This document shows positions 49,125 to 58,429 of a stretch of 59,111 nucleotides of DNA, piece by piece (position 1 is the stretch's first letter; every line of letters begins with the position of its first letter). A program made the position numbers and the translations under genes. The notes below the pieces were generated by a model. That model saw only the letters and a list, made by a program, of their open reading frames with translations. It was not told the origin of the DNA and did not search any database. Source of the DNA: an uncultured Collinsella sp. (lineage in GTDB: Bacteria; Actinomycetota; Coriobacteriia; Coriobacteriales; Coriobacteriaceae); NCBI GenBank assembly GCA_902491395.1, contig CABUHO010000014.1, forward strand, positions 1 to 59,111. The letters run 5' to 3'.

Positions 49125-50372
49125 CTAGCTCCTTGCATATCTACGCAGCGCGATGGCGGCGTTGTGCCCGCCAAAGCCCAGGTTGGTCGAAAGCGCCCAG
49201 GTAAGGTCGGCGCGAACCGCTCGATTAGGCGTGTAGTCAAGATCGCAGGCGGGATCGGGCGTGTGGTAGTTAATGGTCGGGGGCACCACGCCCTGCTCGA
49301 GCGCCATGGCACAGGCCATGACCTCGATGGCACCCGTAGCACCGATCATGTGGCCGGTCATCGACTTGGTCGACGAGACGTGCGCCGCGCGCGCCGCGTC
49401 CTCGCCGAGCGCACGCTTAATGCCCGCCGTCTCGGACGAATCGTTGAGTTTAGTCGAGGTGCCGTGAGCGTTGATGTAGAGGCCCTCGGAAGGCTTAACG
49501 TCGCCCTCGGCCACCGCCAGCGATATCGCACGGGCAATGCCGGCAGCCTCGGGATCGGGGCTCGTGATGTGATAGGCATCATCGGTGTTGCCGTAGCCCA
49601 CGACCTCGGCATAAATGTGCACACCGCGCGCCTGCGCATGTTCCATGCTCTCGAGCACGAGCACGCAGGCGCCCTCGCCCATCACAAAGCCGTCGCGATT
49701 CGCATCGAACGGACGACAAGCCGTCGCAGGATCGGGATTGGTAGTGAGTGCACGGCAGGACGTAAAGCCCGCAACGGCATCGGGGATGATGGCCGCCTCG
49801 GCACCGCCGGCGAGAATCGCATCGGCATAGCCATGCTTGATGGCGCGGAACGCCTCGCCCACGGCATGAGCCGAGGTCGCGCACGCGGTCACCACGGGCA
49901 GGGTCGGGCCTTTTGCCTTGTGGCGGATCGCGATATTGCCCGAAGCCATATTGGGAATCATCATCGCAATCATGTAAGGCGATGCGCGGCGGGGCCCACG
50001 GTCGGCAATCGTATGGACGTTGTCGACAAGCGTCTGCATGCCGCCCACGCCTGAACCCACGTAGACGCCCAGGCGCTCGCGATCGATGGCGCCTTCGACA
50101 TCAAAGCCCGCATCGTGCATGGCCTCGTCCGACGCCGCCAGTGCAAACTGAACGCAGGGGTCCAGGTGCTTGGCATCGTGCTTGCCAAAGTAGTCGTTGC
50201 CGTCAAAGCCCTTGACCTCGGCCGCCACCTTTACGGCAAACGCATCCGTATCAAAGTGAGTAATCGGGCCGATGCCGCAGGTCCCGGCGCACATGGCCGC
50301 CCAGGTAGCAAGCGCCGTGTTACCGAGCGGCGATACGGCACCGATACCGGTGATTGCAACTCTCTGTTCCAT
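49125..50372 (-). CDS. fabF: 3-oxoacyl-ACP synthase II FabF
   Basis: 415 residues from the ATG of MEQRVAITGIGAVSPLG; GAGGAG is 6 nt before it, and earlier in-frame ATGs are less well placed. Catalytic Cys164 is in VVTACATSAHA; the two histidines are in INAHGTST (about 305) and TKSMTGHMIGA (about 341). It condenses malonyl-ACP with acyl-ACP in elongation. Length and motifs are complete. Confidence 0.96.
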   Translation of the reverse strand: MEQRVAITGIGAVSPLGNTALATWAAMCAGTCGIGPITHFDTDAFAVKVAAEVKGFDGNDYFGKHDAKHLDPCVQFALAASDEAMHDAGFDVEGAIDRERLGVYVGSGVGGMQTLVDNVHTIADRGPRRASPYMIAMMIPNMASGNIAIRHKAKGPTLPVVTACATSAHAVGEAFRAIKHGYADAILAGGAEAAIIPDAVAGFTSCRALTTNPDPATACRPFDANRDGFVMGEGACVLVLESMEHAQARGVHIYAEVVGYGNTDDAYHITSPDPEAAGIARAISLAVAEGDVKPSEGLYINAHGTSTKLNDSSETAGIKRALGEDAARAAHVSSTKSMTGHMIGATGAIEVMACAMALEQGVVPPTINYHTPDPACDLDYTPNRAVRADLTWALSTNLGFGGHNAAIALRRYARS

Positions 50373-50411
50373 CATGGTCTCCTCATTCAAGCCGTTGTTC
50401 GGCCCTGGTTT

Positions 50412-51185
50412 CTACATCGCCATTCCGCCGTCGACGCGCACGACCTCACCCGTAATGTAGGCAGCCGCATCACTCGCTAAAAAGCGCACCACACCGGCCA
50501 CCTCCTCGGGCTGCGCCATACGCTTAAGGGGAATCTGCTCCTCGGTTGCCGCACGCACCTTATCCGAGAGCTTTGCCGTCATATCGGTCTCGACAAACCC
50601 GGGGGCGACCGCGTTCACTCGTACGCCGCGGGGCGCAAGCTCGCGCGCTACCGCCTTGGTCAGGCCGATGACGCCCGCCTTGGAGGCGGCGTAGTTGGCC
50701 TGCCCGGCATTGCCCATCAGGCCCACAACCGAGCTCATGTTGACGACGCAGCCGCCGCGCTGACGCATAAAGGTCTTGGTGAGCGCGCGCGTCGTATTGA
50801 ACGTGCCCTTGAGATTGACATCGAGCACACGGTCGAAGGCATCGTCACCCATACGCATGAGAAGGCCGTCGCGTGTGATGCCGGCGTTGTTGACGAGCGC
50901 CCAAATGGAGCCGAAGTCGTTGAGGACCGTCTCCACGCAAGTGTTGACGGCGGCGGGGTCGGCCACGTCACATTGATATGCGCGTGCCGTGGCGCCTGAC
51001 GCCTCGCAGGCTTCGCACGTCTCGCGCGCCGCATCGACGCTGCCGGCATAGACGACGGCGATATCGTAGCCATCCTCCGCCAAGCCCACGGCACAAGCGC
51101 GACCGATGCCGCGCGAGCCGCCCGTGACCAGCGCCACGCGGCGCGATCCGTCGCGCTCGAGCGCGCCGTTGTTCAAGTTGCCCAT
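50412..51185 (-). CDS. fabG: 3-oxoacyl-ACP reductase FabG
   Basis: 257-residue SDR. TGGSRGIGRA (21-30) binds NADPH, NNAG is at 99-102, catalytic Ser in NMSSVVG (about 152), Y165 and K169 in NYAASKAG. The end VVRVDGGMAM is the typical FabG tail. It reduces 3-oxoacyl-ACP. GAAAGGA precedes the ATG, 30 nt after fabD. The first 14 residues extend beyond the usual start. Confidence 0.96.
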   Translation of the reverse strand: MGNLNNGALERDGSRRVALVTGGSRGIGRACAVGLAEDGYDIAVVYAGSVDAARETCEACEASGATARAYQCDVADPAAVNTCVETVLNDFGSIWALVNNAGITRDGLLMRMGDDAFDRVLDVNLKGTFNTTRALTKTFMRQRGGCVVNMSSVVGLMGNAGQANYAASKAGVIGLTKAVARELAPRGVRVNAVAPGFVETDMTAKLSDKVRAATEEQIPLKRMAQPEEVAGVVRFLASDAAAYITGEVVRVDGGMAM

Positions 51186-51215
51186 GTCGTTCCTTTCGGG
51201 TTACAGCCCTGTGGG

Positions 51216-52142
51216 CTATGCGAGCTCGTCGGCAATAGCTGCGACCTGTTCGGCCGTTTCGCATGAATACGCACGAACGTCGCTCAACGTACGCTTGACC
51301 AAGCCGGACAGCGTTTTGCCGGGGCCGACCTCAATAAACGTGTCGATGCCTTGATCCTGCAGAGCATGCAGCGTGTCGACCCAGCGCACGGCATGGCTCA
51401 CCTGGTTGGCCAAGACATCCGATGCCGCCTGCGTGTCGGCCGGATAGGGCGCCGCCGTCATATTTGCCATGACCGGAATCAGCAAAGGGGACGGGGCGTG
51501 CCCGGCTTGGATATACGTCGCCAGCTCCTCAGTCGCCTCGGCCATATAGGGGCTATGGAATGCACCCGACACCGCGACCTTCATGGCGCGACCGCCAGCC
51601 TCTTTTACCAGGACGTCGAGGGTCTGCAACGCATCGGGCGCTCCGGCCACAACCGTCTGCTGCGGGCTGTTGTAGTTGACCGGCCAGCAGTCCTCGCCGA
51701 CCTGTTTTGCCAAACCCTCGACTTGCGCCGCATCGAGTTTGATGACGGCGCGCATGCCACCGGGATGACGCTCGGCCGCCGTGGCCATCAATGCCGCGCG
51801 CTCACACACGAGCTCAAAACCCGCTCGCGTATCGAATGCCCCCGCAAAGGTGAGTGCAGTGACCTCGCCCAGCGAGAATCCCGCACAGGCGGCAGGCACC
51901 ACGCCGCGCTCGCGCAGGGCGGCGGCGACAGCCAAGTCGTGCACGAACACGCAAGGCTGCGTGTTCTCGGTCTGCGAGAGCTCCTCTTTCGAGGCGCTCC
52001 GGCACTGCTCGCTCGTCCCCGGGCGCACCTCATCGGCGATTGCAAACACCTCGGCAGCCGCCGGCGATGCCTCGATGAGGTCGACGCCCATCGCGGGATG
52101 CTGGGCACCCTGACCGGCAAACAGAAACGCTACGCTACCCAT
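51216..52142 (-). CDS. fabD: Malonyl-CoA:ACP transacylase FabD
   Basis: 308 residues from ATG at 52142 (MGSVAFLFAGQGAQHPAMG). Catalytic Ser90 is in CAGFSLGEV, the arginine in the FELVCERAALM segment, and His in VSGAFHSPYMAEA. It loads malonate onto ACP. The start overlaps the end of fabK by 13 nt, so translation is probably coupled. Confidence 0.96.
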   Translation of the reverse strand: MGSVAFLFAGQGAQHPAMGVDLIEASPAAAEVFAIADEVRPGTSEQCRSASKEELSQTENTQPCVFVHDLAVAAALRERGVVPAACAGFSLGEVTALTFAGAFDTRAGFELVCERAALMATAAERHPGGMRAVIKLDAAQVEGLAKQVGEDCWPVNYNSPQQTVVAGAPDALQTLDVLVKEAGGRAMKVAVSGAFHSPYMAEATEELATYIQAGHAPSPLLIPVMANMTAAPYPADTQAASDVLANQVSHAVRWVDTLHALQDQGIDTFIEVGPGKTLSGLVKRTLSDVRAYSCETAEQVAAIADELA

Positions 52143-53077
52143 GCGGACGCACCCTTCAGGACATGCTCGGCGCCATCGACAAGATCGTCGACGATTTCGC
52201 GTGCGCTCTGGCGTTCGTTGACCATGCCGGCAATCTGTCCGCACAAATACGAACCCTCTTCGTAATTACCGTCCTTTGCGGCTTTACGAAGCGCGCCCGT
52301 GCCCATGGCCCCGAGCTCCTCGGGGCTTGCGCCCGCCGCCTCGTTCTTGGCATACGCGTTGGTGAAGGGGCTCTTGAGGGCGCGAACCGGATGTCCCGTC
52401 GAGCGACCGGTCGCACGCGTCGACGTGTCGCCAGCCTTGAGCACCAGCTCTTTGTACTGTTCGGATACGGTGCACTCGTTTGCGACCAGAAAGCGTGTTC
52501 CCACCTGGACGCCGGCAGCGCCGAGCATAAAGGCGGCCGCCACACCGCGGCCATCGGCAATGCCGCCAGCCGCAACCACGGGAATATCGACCGCATCGAC
52601 AACCTGCGGGACCAGCGCCATCGTCGAGGTCTCGCCAATATGGCCGCCCGATTCGGTGCCCTCGGCAACCACGGCAGTGGCTCCGCGACGCGCCACGAGA
52701 CGCGCCAGCGCCACCGAGGCGACAACCGGGATGACCTTGATGCCTGCATCGCTCCAGGCCTTCATGTACTTGGTGGGATTGCCGGCGCCGGTCACCACAA
52801 CGGGCACCTGCTCATCAATCACCACTTGTGCGACCTCGTCGACAAACGGGCTCATGAGCATAACGTTGACGCCAAAGGGCTTATCCGTCTTGGCGCGCAG
52901 CTCGTGAATCTGATCGCGCAGCCAGTTTGCGTCGGCATTCATGGCCGCGATAATGCCTAAGCCGCCTGCCTCGGACACGGCAGATGCCAACGAGGCGTCG
53001 GCAATCCAGGCCATGCCACCCTGGAACACGGGCTTTTCGATTCCGAGCAAATCGCAGAGAGGAGACTTGAGCATCAC
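52130..53077 (-). CDS. fabK: Enoyl-ACP reductase II FabK (FMN-dependent)
   Basis: 315-residue flavoprotein of the nitronate monooxygenase/FabK fold: FQGGMAWIADASLASAVSEAGGLGII, VVAEGTESGGHIGE and VAAGGIADGRGVAAAFMLGAAGVQVGTRF (FMN site). It reduces enoyl-ACP with NAD(P)H. It replaces FabI in this operon, which predicts triclosan tolerance as known for FabK bacteria. It starts at or next to the acpP stop. Confidence 0.95.
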   Translation of the reverse strand: MMLKSPLCDLLGIEKPVFQGGMAWIADASLASAVSEAGGLGIIAAMNADANWLRDQIHELRAKTDKPFGVNVMLMSPFVDEVAQVVIDEQVPVVVTGAGNPTKYMKAWSDAGIKVIPVVASVALARLVARRGATAVVAEGTESGGHIGETSTMALVPQVVDAVDIPVVAAGGIADGRGVAAAFMLGAAGVQVGTRFLVANECTVSEQYKELVLKAGDTSTRATGRSTGHPVRALKSPFTNAYAKNEAAGASPEELGAMGTGALRKAAKDGNYEEGSYLCGQIAGMVNERQSAREIVDDLVDGAEHVLKGASAWVA

Positions 53078-53313
53078 TACTTCTCCAATGCCGCCTCGAC
53101 CGTATCGACGAACTCGCCGACCGTCTTGGGGTTCTCCTCGGTATCGAGCTCAATGCCAAACTCGTCCTCGACGGCAACGAGGATCTCGACGGTACCCAGG
53201 CTGTCGAGGCCAATCTCCTCGAGCGTGGACTCGGGCTTCATGTCGACATCGTCAAGGCCGGCGGTCTCGCGGATAACGTCGCAAACGCGCTCGAAGGTCT
53301 TCTGATCTGCCAT
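53077..53313 (-). CDS. acpP: Acyl carrier protein
   Basis: 78 residues with the phosphopantetheine serine S38 in EEIGLDSLGTVEI. The acidic composition is typical. It carries the growing acyl chain. AAAGGAG precedes the ATG, and the stop shares a base with the fabK start. Confidence 0.97.
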   Translation of the reverse strand: MADQKTFERVCDVIRETAGLDDVDMKPESTLEEIGLDSLGTVEILVAVEDEFGIELDTEENPKTVGEFVDTVEAALEK

Positions 53314-53365
53314 GGTAGTTCTCCTTTGTTTGTGCCCTAGGGGCGTTTTTATTTCCTATGTGCGA

Positions 53366-54325
53366 CTACTTCCAACGAAGTAGATAGCCACCTACATCCA
53401 AGCCGGCGCCAAATCCGACCAGGGCGATGGTGTCGCCCGCGTGCAGCGCTCCGGTATTTGCCAGTCGATCGAGAGCAAGCGGAATGCAGGCGCTCGAGAT
53501 GTTGCCGGTTTCACGCAGCGTTCGGACTACACGGTCGTCCGGAACACCTAGGCGCTTGACCGCCTGGCTCAAGATTCGTTCGTTAGCCTGATGGAAAACA
53601 AAGTGGTCGATGTCCTCGACCGCGATGCTCGCGTCGCAGGCAAGCTTGTTGACCGTGTCGCAGATGGCATTGACGCCAAACTTGAAGACGCGACGGCCGT
53701 TCATGGAAAGCACGCTTTCGCAGTCCTGCGCCGTCTTATACGGCGAGAAGCCCGCCAATCCGGGGACGCGCAGTGTTTCGACGTCAGGCGACGTCGAAAG
53801 CTCAACAGCAAGGGGATTCTCTCCCCCAGCCCCTATGACCGCAGCACCCGCGCCATCGCCAAAGAGCACGCACGTGGCACGATCGGTCCAATCGAGCGCG
53901 CGCGTCATCTGCTCGGCGGCAACGACCAGCACGTGCTTGGCGCGACCGCGGGCGATATAACCCTCGGCGACATCGAGCGCAAATACGAAGCCGGCACAAG
54001 CCGCCGAAACGTCGAAGGCAGGACATGCGGCACCCAGGCGCTCAGCAACGGCGCACGCTTCGGCAGGAACGAGATGATCGCCCGTCGTCGTCGAACAGAC
54101 GATAAGATCCAGCTGGCTCGCATCGATTCCGGACGTCTGGAGCGCTTGCTCGCTCGCCGCCACGGCAAGGTCGTCGAGTGACTCGGTGGTGCACACATGG
54201 CGGCTCTTGATGCCTGTGCGGGTAAAAATCCACTCATCCGAGGTATCGAGGAACTCGGACAGCTCGTCATTGGAAACACTGCGCTTGGGAAGCGCCGAGC
54301 CTGTTCCAAGAATCGTGAAACCCAT
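53366..54325 (-). CDS. fabH: 3-oxoacyl-ACP synthase III FabH
   Basis: 319 residues from ATG at 54325 (MGFTILGTGSALPKR) with AAAGGAGG upstream; the open frame to 54382 crosses an operator-like repeat. The catalytic triad is C110 (SAACAG), H245 (HFVFHQAN) and N275 (ETGNISSACIP). It starts fatty-acid synthesis by condensing acyl-CoA with malonyl-ACP. First gene of the fab/acc operon; divergent from birA. Confidence 0.96.
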   Translation of the reverse strand: MGFTILGTGSALPKRSVSNDELSEFLDTSDEWIFTRTGIKSRHVCTTESLDDLAVAASEQALQTSGIDASQLDLIVCSTTTGDHLVPAEACAVAERLGAACPAFDVSAACAGFVFALDVAEGYIARGRAKHVLVVAAEQMTRALDWTDRATCVLFGDGAGAAVIGAGGENPLAVELSTSPDVETLRVPGLAGFSPYKTAQDCESVLSMNGRRVFKFGVNAICDTVNKLACDASIAVEDIDHFVFHQANERILSQAVKRLGVPDDRVVRTLRETGNISSACIPLALDRLANTGALHAGDTIALVGFGAGLDVGGYLLRWK

Positions 54326-54342
54326 CACTAACCTCCTTTGAG

Positions 54343-54408
54343 TTGTTGACGTGTTTACATCGACCAAGAGAGGATAGCGCATTCTTCGCTTTGTTGACGT
54401 GTTAACAT
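54343..54408. promoter_or_regulatory. Two 18-bp operator-like repeats in the fabH/birA divergent region
   Basis: TTGTTGACGTGTTTACAT (54343-54360) and TTGTTGACGTGTTAACAT (54391-54408) differ at one base and are spaced 48 bp start to start. Each contains an imperfect palindrome of the form TGTTGAC-GT-GTTAACA. They lie between the fabH and birA starts and could bind a repressor of lipid or biotin genes. The regulator is not identified. Confidence 0.65.
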
Positions 54409-54502
54409 TAAATTGTCCAAATGCGACAAAGGCTTCACATTGTGTCTATCTCTCGACACCATTCGCGTCATTCACTTATTCATTAAGGAGGTAGCAGCCG
54501 CT

Positions 54503-55279
54503 ATGGATGCCCAATTAACGATAGTCGACGTAACCGGATCGACCAACGACGACCTGCTCGAAGCAGGAAAACAGGGAGCGCCGCACGGCACGGGGCTTGC
54601 AGCCCGCGCGCAAACGGCAGGACGCGGCCGACGCGGCCATAAGTGGGATTCAACCGCTGGTAACTTGTTGCTCTCGATTGTCCTACGTCCACGTGTTGAT
54701 CCAGCCAAGTACTCCGGTCTTGCCGCCGTCAGCGGCCTAGCGGTGCTCGAGGCGCTCGAGGCGCAAGGTCTTGCAAACAAGATTGGCCTCAAATGGCCCA
54801 ACGACCTCGTCGCGCGAGGACGCAAGCTCGGCGGCATTCTGGTCGAGGCCGCACGCGATAACGAAGGCAAACCTTTCGCCGTCTGCGGCATTGGCGTCAA
54901 TGTGAACTATGTGCCCTCGGAGGTTCCCGATGGCGGCCTGCCGGCAATCGGTCTCTCGGATCTCAACGAGAACGTTCCCGCCGTCGATGTGTTACTCAAA
55001 GAGGTCTATCACACCGTCGTAAACGCTGTGGACGCGTGGGCAGATCTGCTCGACGCCATGAAAGAAAACACCGGACCGCTCACGCCCGTCCACGGCGAAT
55101 ACGTCACTCACCTCAATTGGATCGGAGAGCACGTTATCGCCCGTTCCCCTGCCGGAGACGAGCTGGCACGCGGCATCTTTAAAACCGTCGATACCTTTGG
55201 TCGCGCATGTATCGAAACGGAAGGCGGCTCGCGATCCTTCCATTTTGAGGAGGCATCGCTGCGTCCCTTGAGCGAATAG
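54503..55279 (+). CDS. birA: Biotin--[acetyl-CoA carboxylase] ligase BirA (no HTH domain)
   Basis: 258 residues from ATG at 54503 (MDAQLTIVDVTGSTND); AAGGAGG is 11 nt upstream. The biotin-binding loop is GRGRRG (40-45), followed by KWPND (about 108) and KLGGILVEA. The C-terminal SH3-like domain ends in FHFEEASLRPL. It makes biotinyl-AMP and attaches biotin to AccB. It lacks the N-terminal winged helix of regulatory BirA, so it cannot itself repress genes. It is divergent from the fab operon that encodes its substrate. Confidence 0.95.
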   Translation: MDAQLTIVDVTGSTNDDLLEAGKQGAPHGTGLAARAQTAGRGRRGHKWDSTAGNLLLSIVLRPRVDPAKYSGLAAVSGLAVLEALEAQGLANKIGLKWPNDLVARGRKLGGILVEAARDNEGKPFAVCGIGVNVNYVPSEVPDGGLPAIGLSDLNENVPAVDVLLKEVYHTVVNAVDAWADLLDAMKENTGPLTPVHGEYVTHLNWIGEHVIARSPAGDELARGIFKTVDTFGRACIETEGGSRSFHFEEASLRPLSE

Positions 55280-55337
55280 GGCGCTGCAGCCACCTACTCG
55301 GCAGTATTACCCGGCAGTCCAAACCATTATTCAATAC

Positions 55338-55375
55338 AAAAGAGCCCCGCTACCAACATGGCAGCGGGGCTCTTT
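55338..55375. terminator. Bidirectional terminator between birA and rpsJ
   Basis: AAAGAGCCCCGCT pairs with AGCGGGGCTCTTT around a short loop. It lies 19 nt after the rpsJ stop on the minus strand and 58 nt after birA. Together with the missing rplC it ends the str/rpsJ unit here. Confidence 0.9.
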
Positions 55376-55394
55376 AAGCTATGAGCGATATCGC

Positions 55395-55703
55395 TTAGAG
55401 CTTGATGTCGATGTCGACGCCAGCGGGGAGGTCGAGACGCATGAGCGAATCAACGGTGCCCGAGGTGGGGTCGAGGATGTCGATGAGGCGCTTGTGGGTG
55501 CGCATCTCGAACTGCTCACGGGAGTCCTTGTTCACATGCGGCGAGCGGATAACCGTGTACAGGTTGCGCTCGGTGGGCAGGGGGACAGGACCGGAAACGC
55601 GAGCGCCGGTCTTCTGAGCGGTCTCAACGATGAGCTTCGCGGACTGATCGACGACCTCGTGATCATAGCCCTTGAGGCGAATGCGGATCTTCTGGGTAGC
55701 CAA
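55395..55703 (-). CDS. rpsJ: Ribosomal protein S10
   Basis: 102 residues: IRIRLKGYDHEVVDQSAKLIVETA, GPVPLPTERNLYTVIRSPHVNKDSREQFEMRTHKRLIDI, the full S10 sequence. The start is TTG with GGAGG 6 nt upstream. It lies 60 bp after fusA and just before a terminator; the usual downstream neighbour rplC is absent here. Confidence 0.97.
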   Translation of the reverse strand: MATQKIRIRLKGYDHEVVDQSAKLIVETAQKTGARVSGPVPLPTERNLYTVIRSPHVNKDSREQFEMRTHKRLIDILDPTSGTVDSLMRLDLPAGVDIDIKL

Positions 55704-55763
55704 CTTAAACCTCCAAAGAGTGCGAGAGATGTTCTCGCGGATTACGTAACAGGGAGCTCGAAC

Positions 55764-57863
55764 TTAGGCGTTCTTGCTCATGACCTCGTCCACAATGGAC
55801 TTGGGCGCGGGCTCATAAGAGTCGAACTGCATCGTGTAGGATGCACGGCCCTGGGTCTGGGAGCGAAGGTCGGTAGCGTAACCGAACATCTCGCCCAGCG
55901 GCACCTTGGCACGGATGAGCTTGCTGTTCTTGCGATCCTCCATGCCCTCGATCTTGCCGCGGCGACCGGAGAGGTTGCCCATAACGTCGCCCATGTACTG
56001 CTCGGGGGTCTCGACCTCGACAGCCATGATCGGCTCGAGCAGCTGCGGGTCGGACTTCTTGAGGGCGTCCTTGATAGCCATGGAACCGGCGATCTTGAAG
56101 GCGGCCTCGGAGGAGTCGACCTCGTGGTAAGAACCGTCGAACAGGGTGACCTTAACGTCGAGGACCGGGAAGCCGGCGATAACACCGGTGTTCAGGGCCT
56201 CCTGGATGCCCTTGTCGATGGACGGGATGTACTCCTTGGGCACGACGCCGCCGACGATAGCGTTGACGAACTCGTAGCCGAAACCCTCCTCCATCTTCTC
56301 GAGCTTGATGACGGCGTGGCCGTACTGACCGCGACCACCGGACTGACGGACGAACTTGCCCTCAGCCTTCTCGACGTCGTGACCAGCGGTCTCGCGGTAG
56401 GCAACCTGGGGCTTACCAACGTTAGCGTCAACCTTGAACTCACGGAGCAGACGGTCGACGATGATCTCGAGGTGCAGCTCGCCCATGCCGGCGATGATGG
56501 TCTGGCCGGTCTCGTGGTTGGTGGACACCTGGAAGGTCGGGTCCTCCTCGGCGAGCTTGGTCAGAGCCAGGGACATCTTGTCCTGCTCGGCCTTGGTCTT
56601 GGGCTCAATGGCAACGTCGATAACGGGCTTAGCGAACTCGATCTTCTCGAGGACGATCTCCTTGCCCTCGGCGCACAGGGTGTCACCGGTGGTGGAGTTC
56701 TTGAAGCCGACGCAAGCGACGATGTCGCCGGCGGCAGCGTCGTCACGGTCGATACGCTCGGCGGCGTTCATCTCGAGAATGCGGCCGAGGCGCTCGCGCT
56801 GACCGTTGGAAGCGTTGACCACGTAGGAGCCGGACTCAGCGCGGCCGGAGTAAACGCGGACGTAGGTGAGCTTACCGACGAACGGGTCGGTCATGATCTT
56901 GAAGACCAGGCCGGAGAAGGGCTCGTCGAAGGAAGGATGACGCTGGATCTCCTCGCCGGTGTCCGGATCGGTACCGGTGACGGCCTCAACGTCGAGCGGG
57001 CTGGGCAGGTAGTCGACGACAGCGTCGAGCAGCTCCTGGACGCCCTTGTTCTTGTAGGCGGAGCCCACGAAGACGAGGTTAAGCTCGTTGGCCAGAACAC
57101 CCTTGCGCAGAGCAGCCTTGAGCTCCTCGACGGTGAAGTCCTCCTCCATGAGGATCTTCTCCATGAGCTCGTCGTCAAAGCTGGCAGCAGCGTCGAGGAG
57201 CTCCTCGCGCTTGGTGGCAGCGATGTCGGCAAACTCAGCCGGGATCTCGTCCATCGGCTCGGGGTAGGTCATGCCCTTCTCGTCGGCCTTGAAGTCCCAT
57301 GCAGTCATGGTGACGAGGTCGATGACGCCCCAGAAGTTGTCCTCGGCGCCCATCGGGACCTGAGCGGCCACGGCGTTAGCGTCGAGACGATCCTTCATGG
57401 TCTCGATAGCGTTGAAGAAGTCAGCGCCCACGCGGTCATACTTGTTGATGAAGGCGATGCGGGGGACGTTGAAGGTGGAAGCCTGACGCCAAACGGTCTC
57501 AGACTGGGGCTGAACGCCGGCAACGGCGTCGAAGACGGCGACAGCACCATCGAGGACGCGCAGGCAGCGCTCGACCTCGGCGGTGAAGTCAACGTGGCCC
57601 GGGGTGTCGATGATCTGGATGCGGTAGTCCTTACCGTCCTTGTTCCAGAAGCACGTGGTAGCAGCGGAGGTAATGGTTACGCCGCGCTCCTGCTCCTGAA
57701 CCATCCAGTCCATGGTGGCAGCACCCTCATGGACCTCACCGATCTTGTGGGTCTTACCGGTGTAGTAAAGAATACGCTCGGTCGTGGTGGTCTTACCGGC
57801 ATCGATGTGGGCCATGATGCCGATGTTACGGGTATCGGAAAGCTTGTACTTAGGCTTAGCCAT
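55764..57863 (-). CDS. fusA: Translation elongation factor G
   Basis: 699 residues. GTPase motifs: AHIDAGKTTTTERIL (G1), RGVTITSAA (G2), DTPGHVDF (G3) and NKYDRVGA (G4). Domains II-V follow, with the domain IV loop region around GGVVPKEYIPSIDKG. It drives translocation. AAGGTAAGG precedes the ATG, 19 nt after rpsG. No tuf gene follows; rpsJ does. Confidence 0.97.
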   Translation of the reverse strand: MAKPKYKLSDTRNIGIMAHIDAGKTTTTERILYYTGKTHKIGEVHEGAATMDWMVQEQERGVTITSAATTCFWNKDGKDYRIQIIDTPGHVDFTAEVERCLRVLDGAVAVFDAVAGVQPQSETVWRQASTFNVPRIAFINKYDRVGADFFNAIETMKDRLDANAVAAQVPMGAEDNFWGVIDLVTMTAWDFKADEKGMTYPEPMDEIPAEFADIAATKREELLDAAASFDDELMEKILMEEDFTVEELKAALRKGVLANELNLVFVGSAYKNKGVQELLDAVVDYLPSPLDVEAVTGTDPDTGEEIQRHPSFDEPFSGLVFKIMTDPFVGKLTYVRVYSGRAESGSYVVNASNGQRERLGRILEMNAAERIDRDDAAAGDIVACVGFKNSTTGDTLCAEGKEIVLEKIEFAKPVIDVAIEPKTKAEQDKMSLALTKLAEEDPTFQVSTNHETGQTIIAGMGELHLEIIVDRLLREFKVDANVGKPQVAYRETAGHDVEKAEGKFVRQSGGRGQYGHAVIKLEKMEEGFGYEFVNAIVGGVVPKEYIPSIDKGIQEALNTGVIAGFPVLDVKVTLFDGSYHEVDSSEAAFKIAGSMAIKDALKKSDPQLLEPIMAVEVETPEQYMGDVMGNLSGRRGKIEGMEDRKNSKLIRAKVPLGEMFGYATDLRSQTQGRASYTMQFDSYEPAPKSIVDEVMSKNA

Positions 57864-57882
57864 GTTAGTTCCTTACCTTAAC

Positions 57883-58356
57883 TTACCAACGATAGTGAGA
57901 GAACGCGCGGTTGGCCTCGGCCATCTTGAAGACGTCCTCACGCTTCTTGACGGAAGCGCCCAGGCCGTTGGAGGCGTCGAGGATCTCGTTGGCGAGACGC
58001 TCGGCCATGGTCTTCTCCTTGCGAGCGCGGGAGAAGTTGACGATCCAGCGGATACCCAGAGCGGTGGAACGACGGGAGTTAACCTCCATCGGGACCTGAT
58101 AGGTAGCGCCACCGACACGCTTGGGCTTAACCTCGAGCGTGGGCTTGACGTTGTCCATAGCCTTCTTGAAGGTAGCGAGAGCGTCGCCACCCTCGGACTT
58201 CTCGGCAACGATCTCGAAAGCGGTGTAAACGATGCGCTCAGCGGTGGCCTTCTTGCCGTCAAGAAGGACCTTGTTGATGAGCTGAGTCACCAGGCGGTTG
58301 TTGTAAACGGCGTCAGGCTGAACCTCACGACGATTAGCTGCTGCACGACGCGGCAT
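57883..58356 (-). CDS. rpsG: Ribosomal protein S7
   Basis: 157 residues: MPRRAAANRREVQPDAVYNNRLVTQLINKVLLDGKK, KPTLEVKPKRVGGATYQVPMEV and ANEILDASNGLGASVKKREDVFKMAEANRAFSHYRW. It organises the 3' domain of 16S rRNA and in E. coli represses the str operon. AAGGAGA precedes the ATG, 73 bp after rpsL. Confidence 0.98.
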   Translation of the reverse strand: MPRRAAANRREVQPDAVYNNRLVTQLINKVLLDGKKATAERIVYTAFEIVAEKSEGGDALATFKKAMDNVKPTLEVKPKRVGGATYQVPMEVNSRRSTALGIRWIVNFSRARKEKTMAERLANEILDASNGLGASVKKREDVFKMAEANRAFSHYRW

Positions 58357-58429
58357 GTGAAATCTCCTTAAGTGTCTACCGTGCGGCGCTTAGGCGGCAC
58401 ACGGCGAAAGTATCAAAACGTTATCTGGC

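Noticed and set aside
55494..57881. 795-codon plus-strand open frame opposite fusA
   Set aside because: Antisense shadow of elongation factor G caused by codon bias; repetitive Leu/Val/Gly composition.
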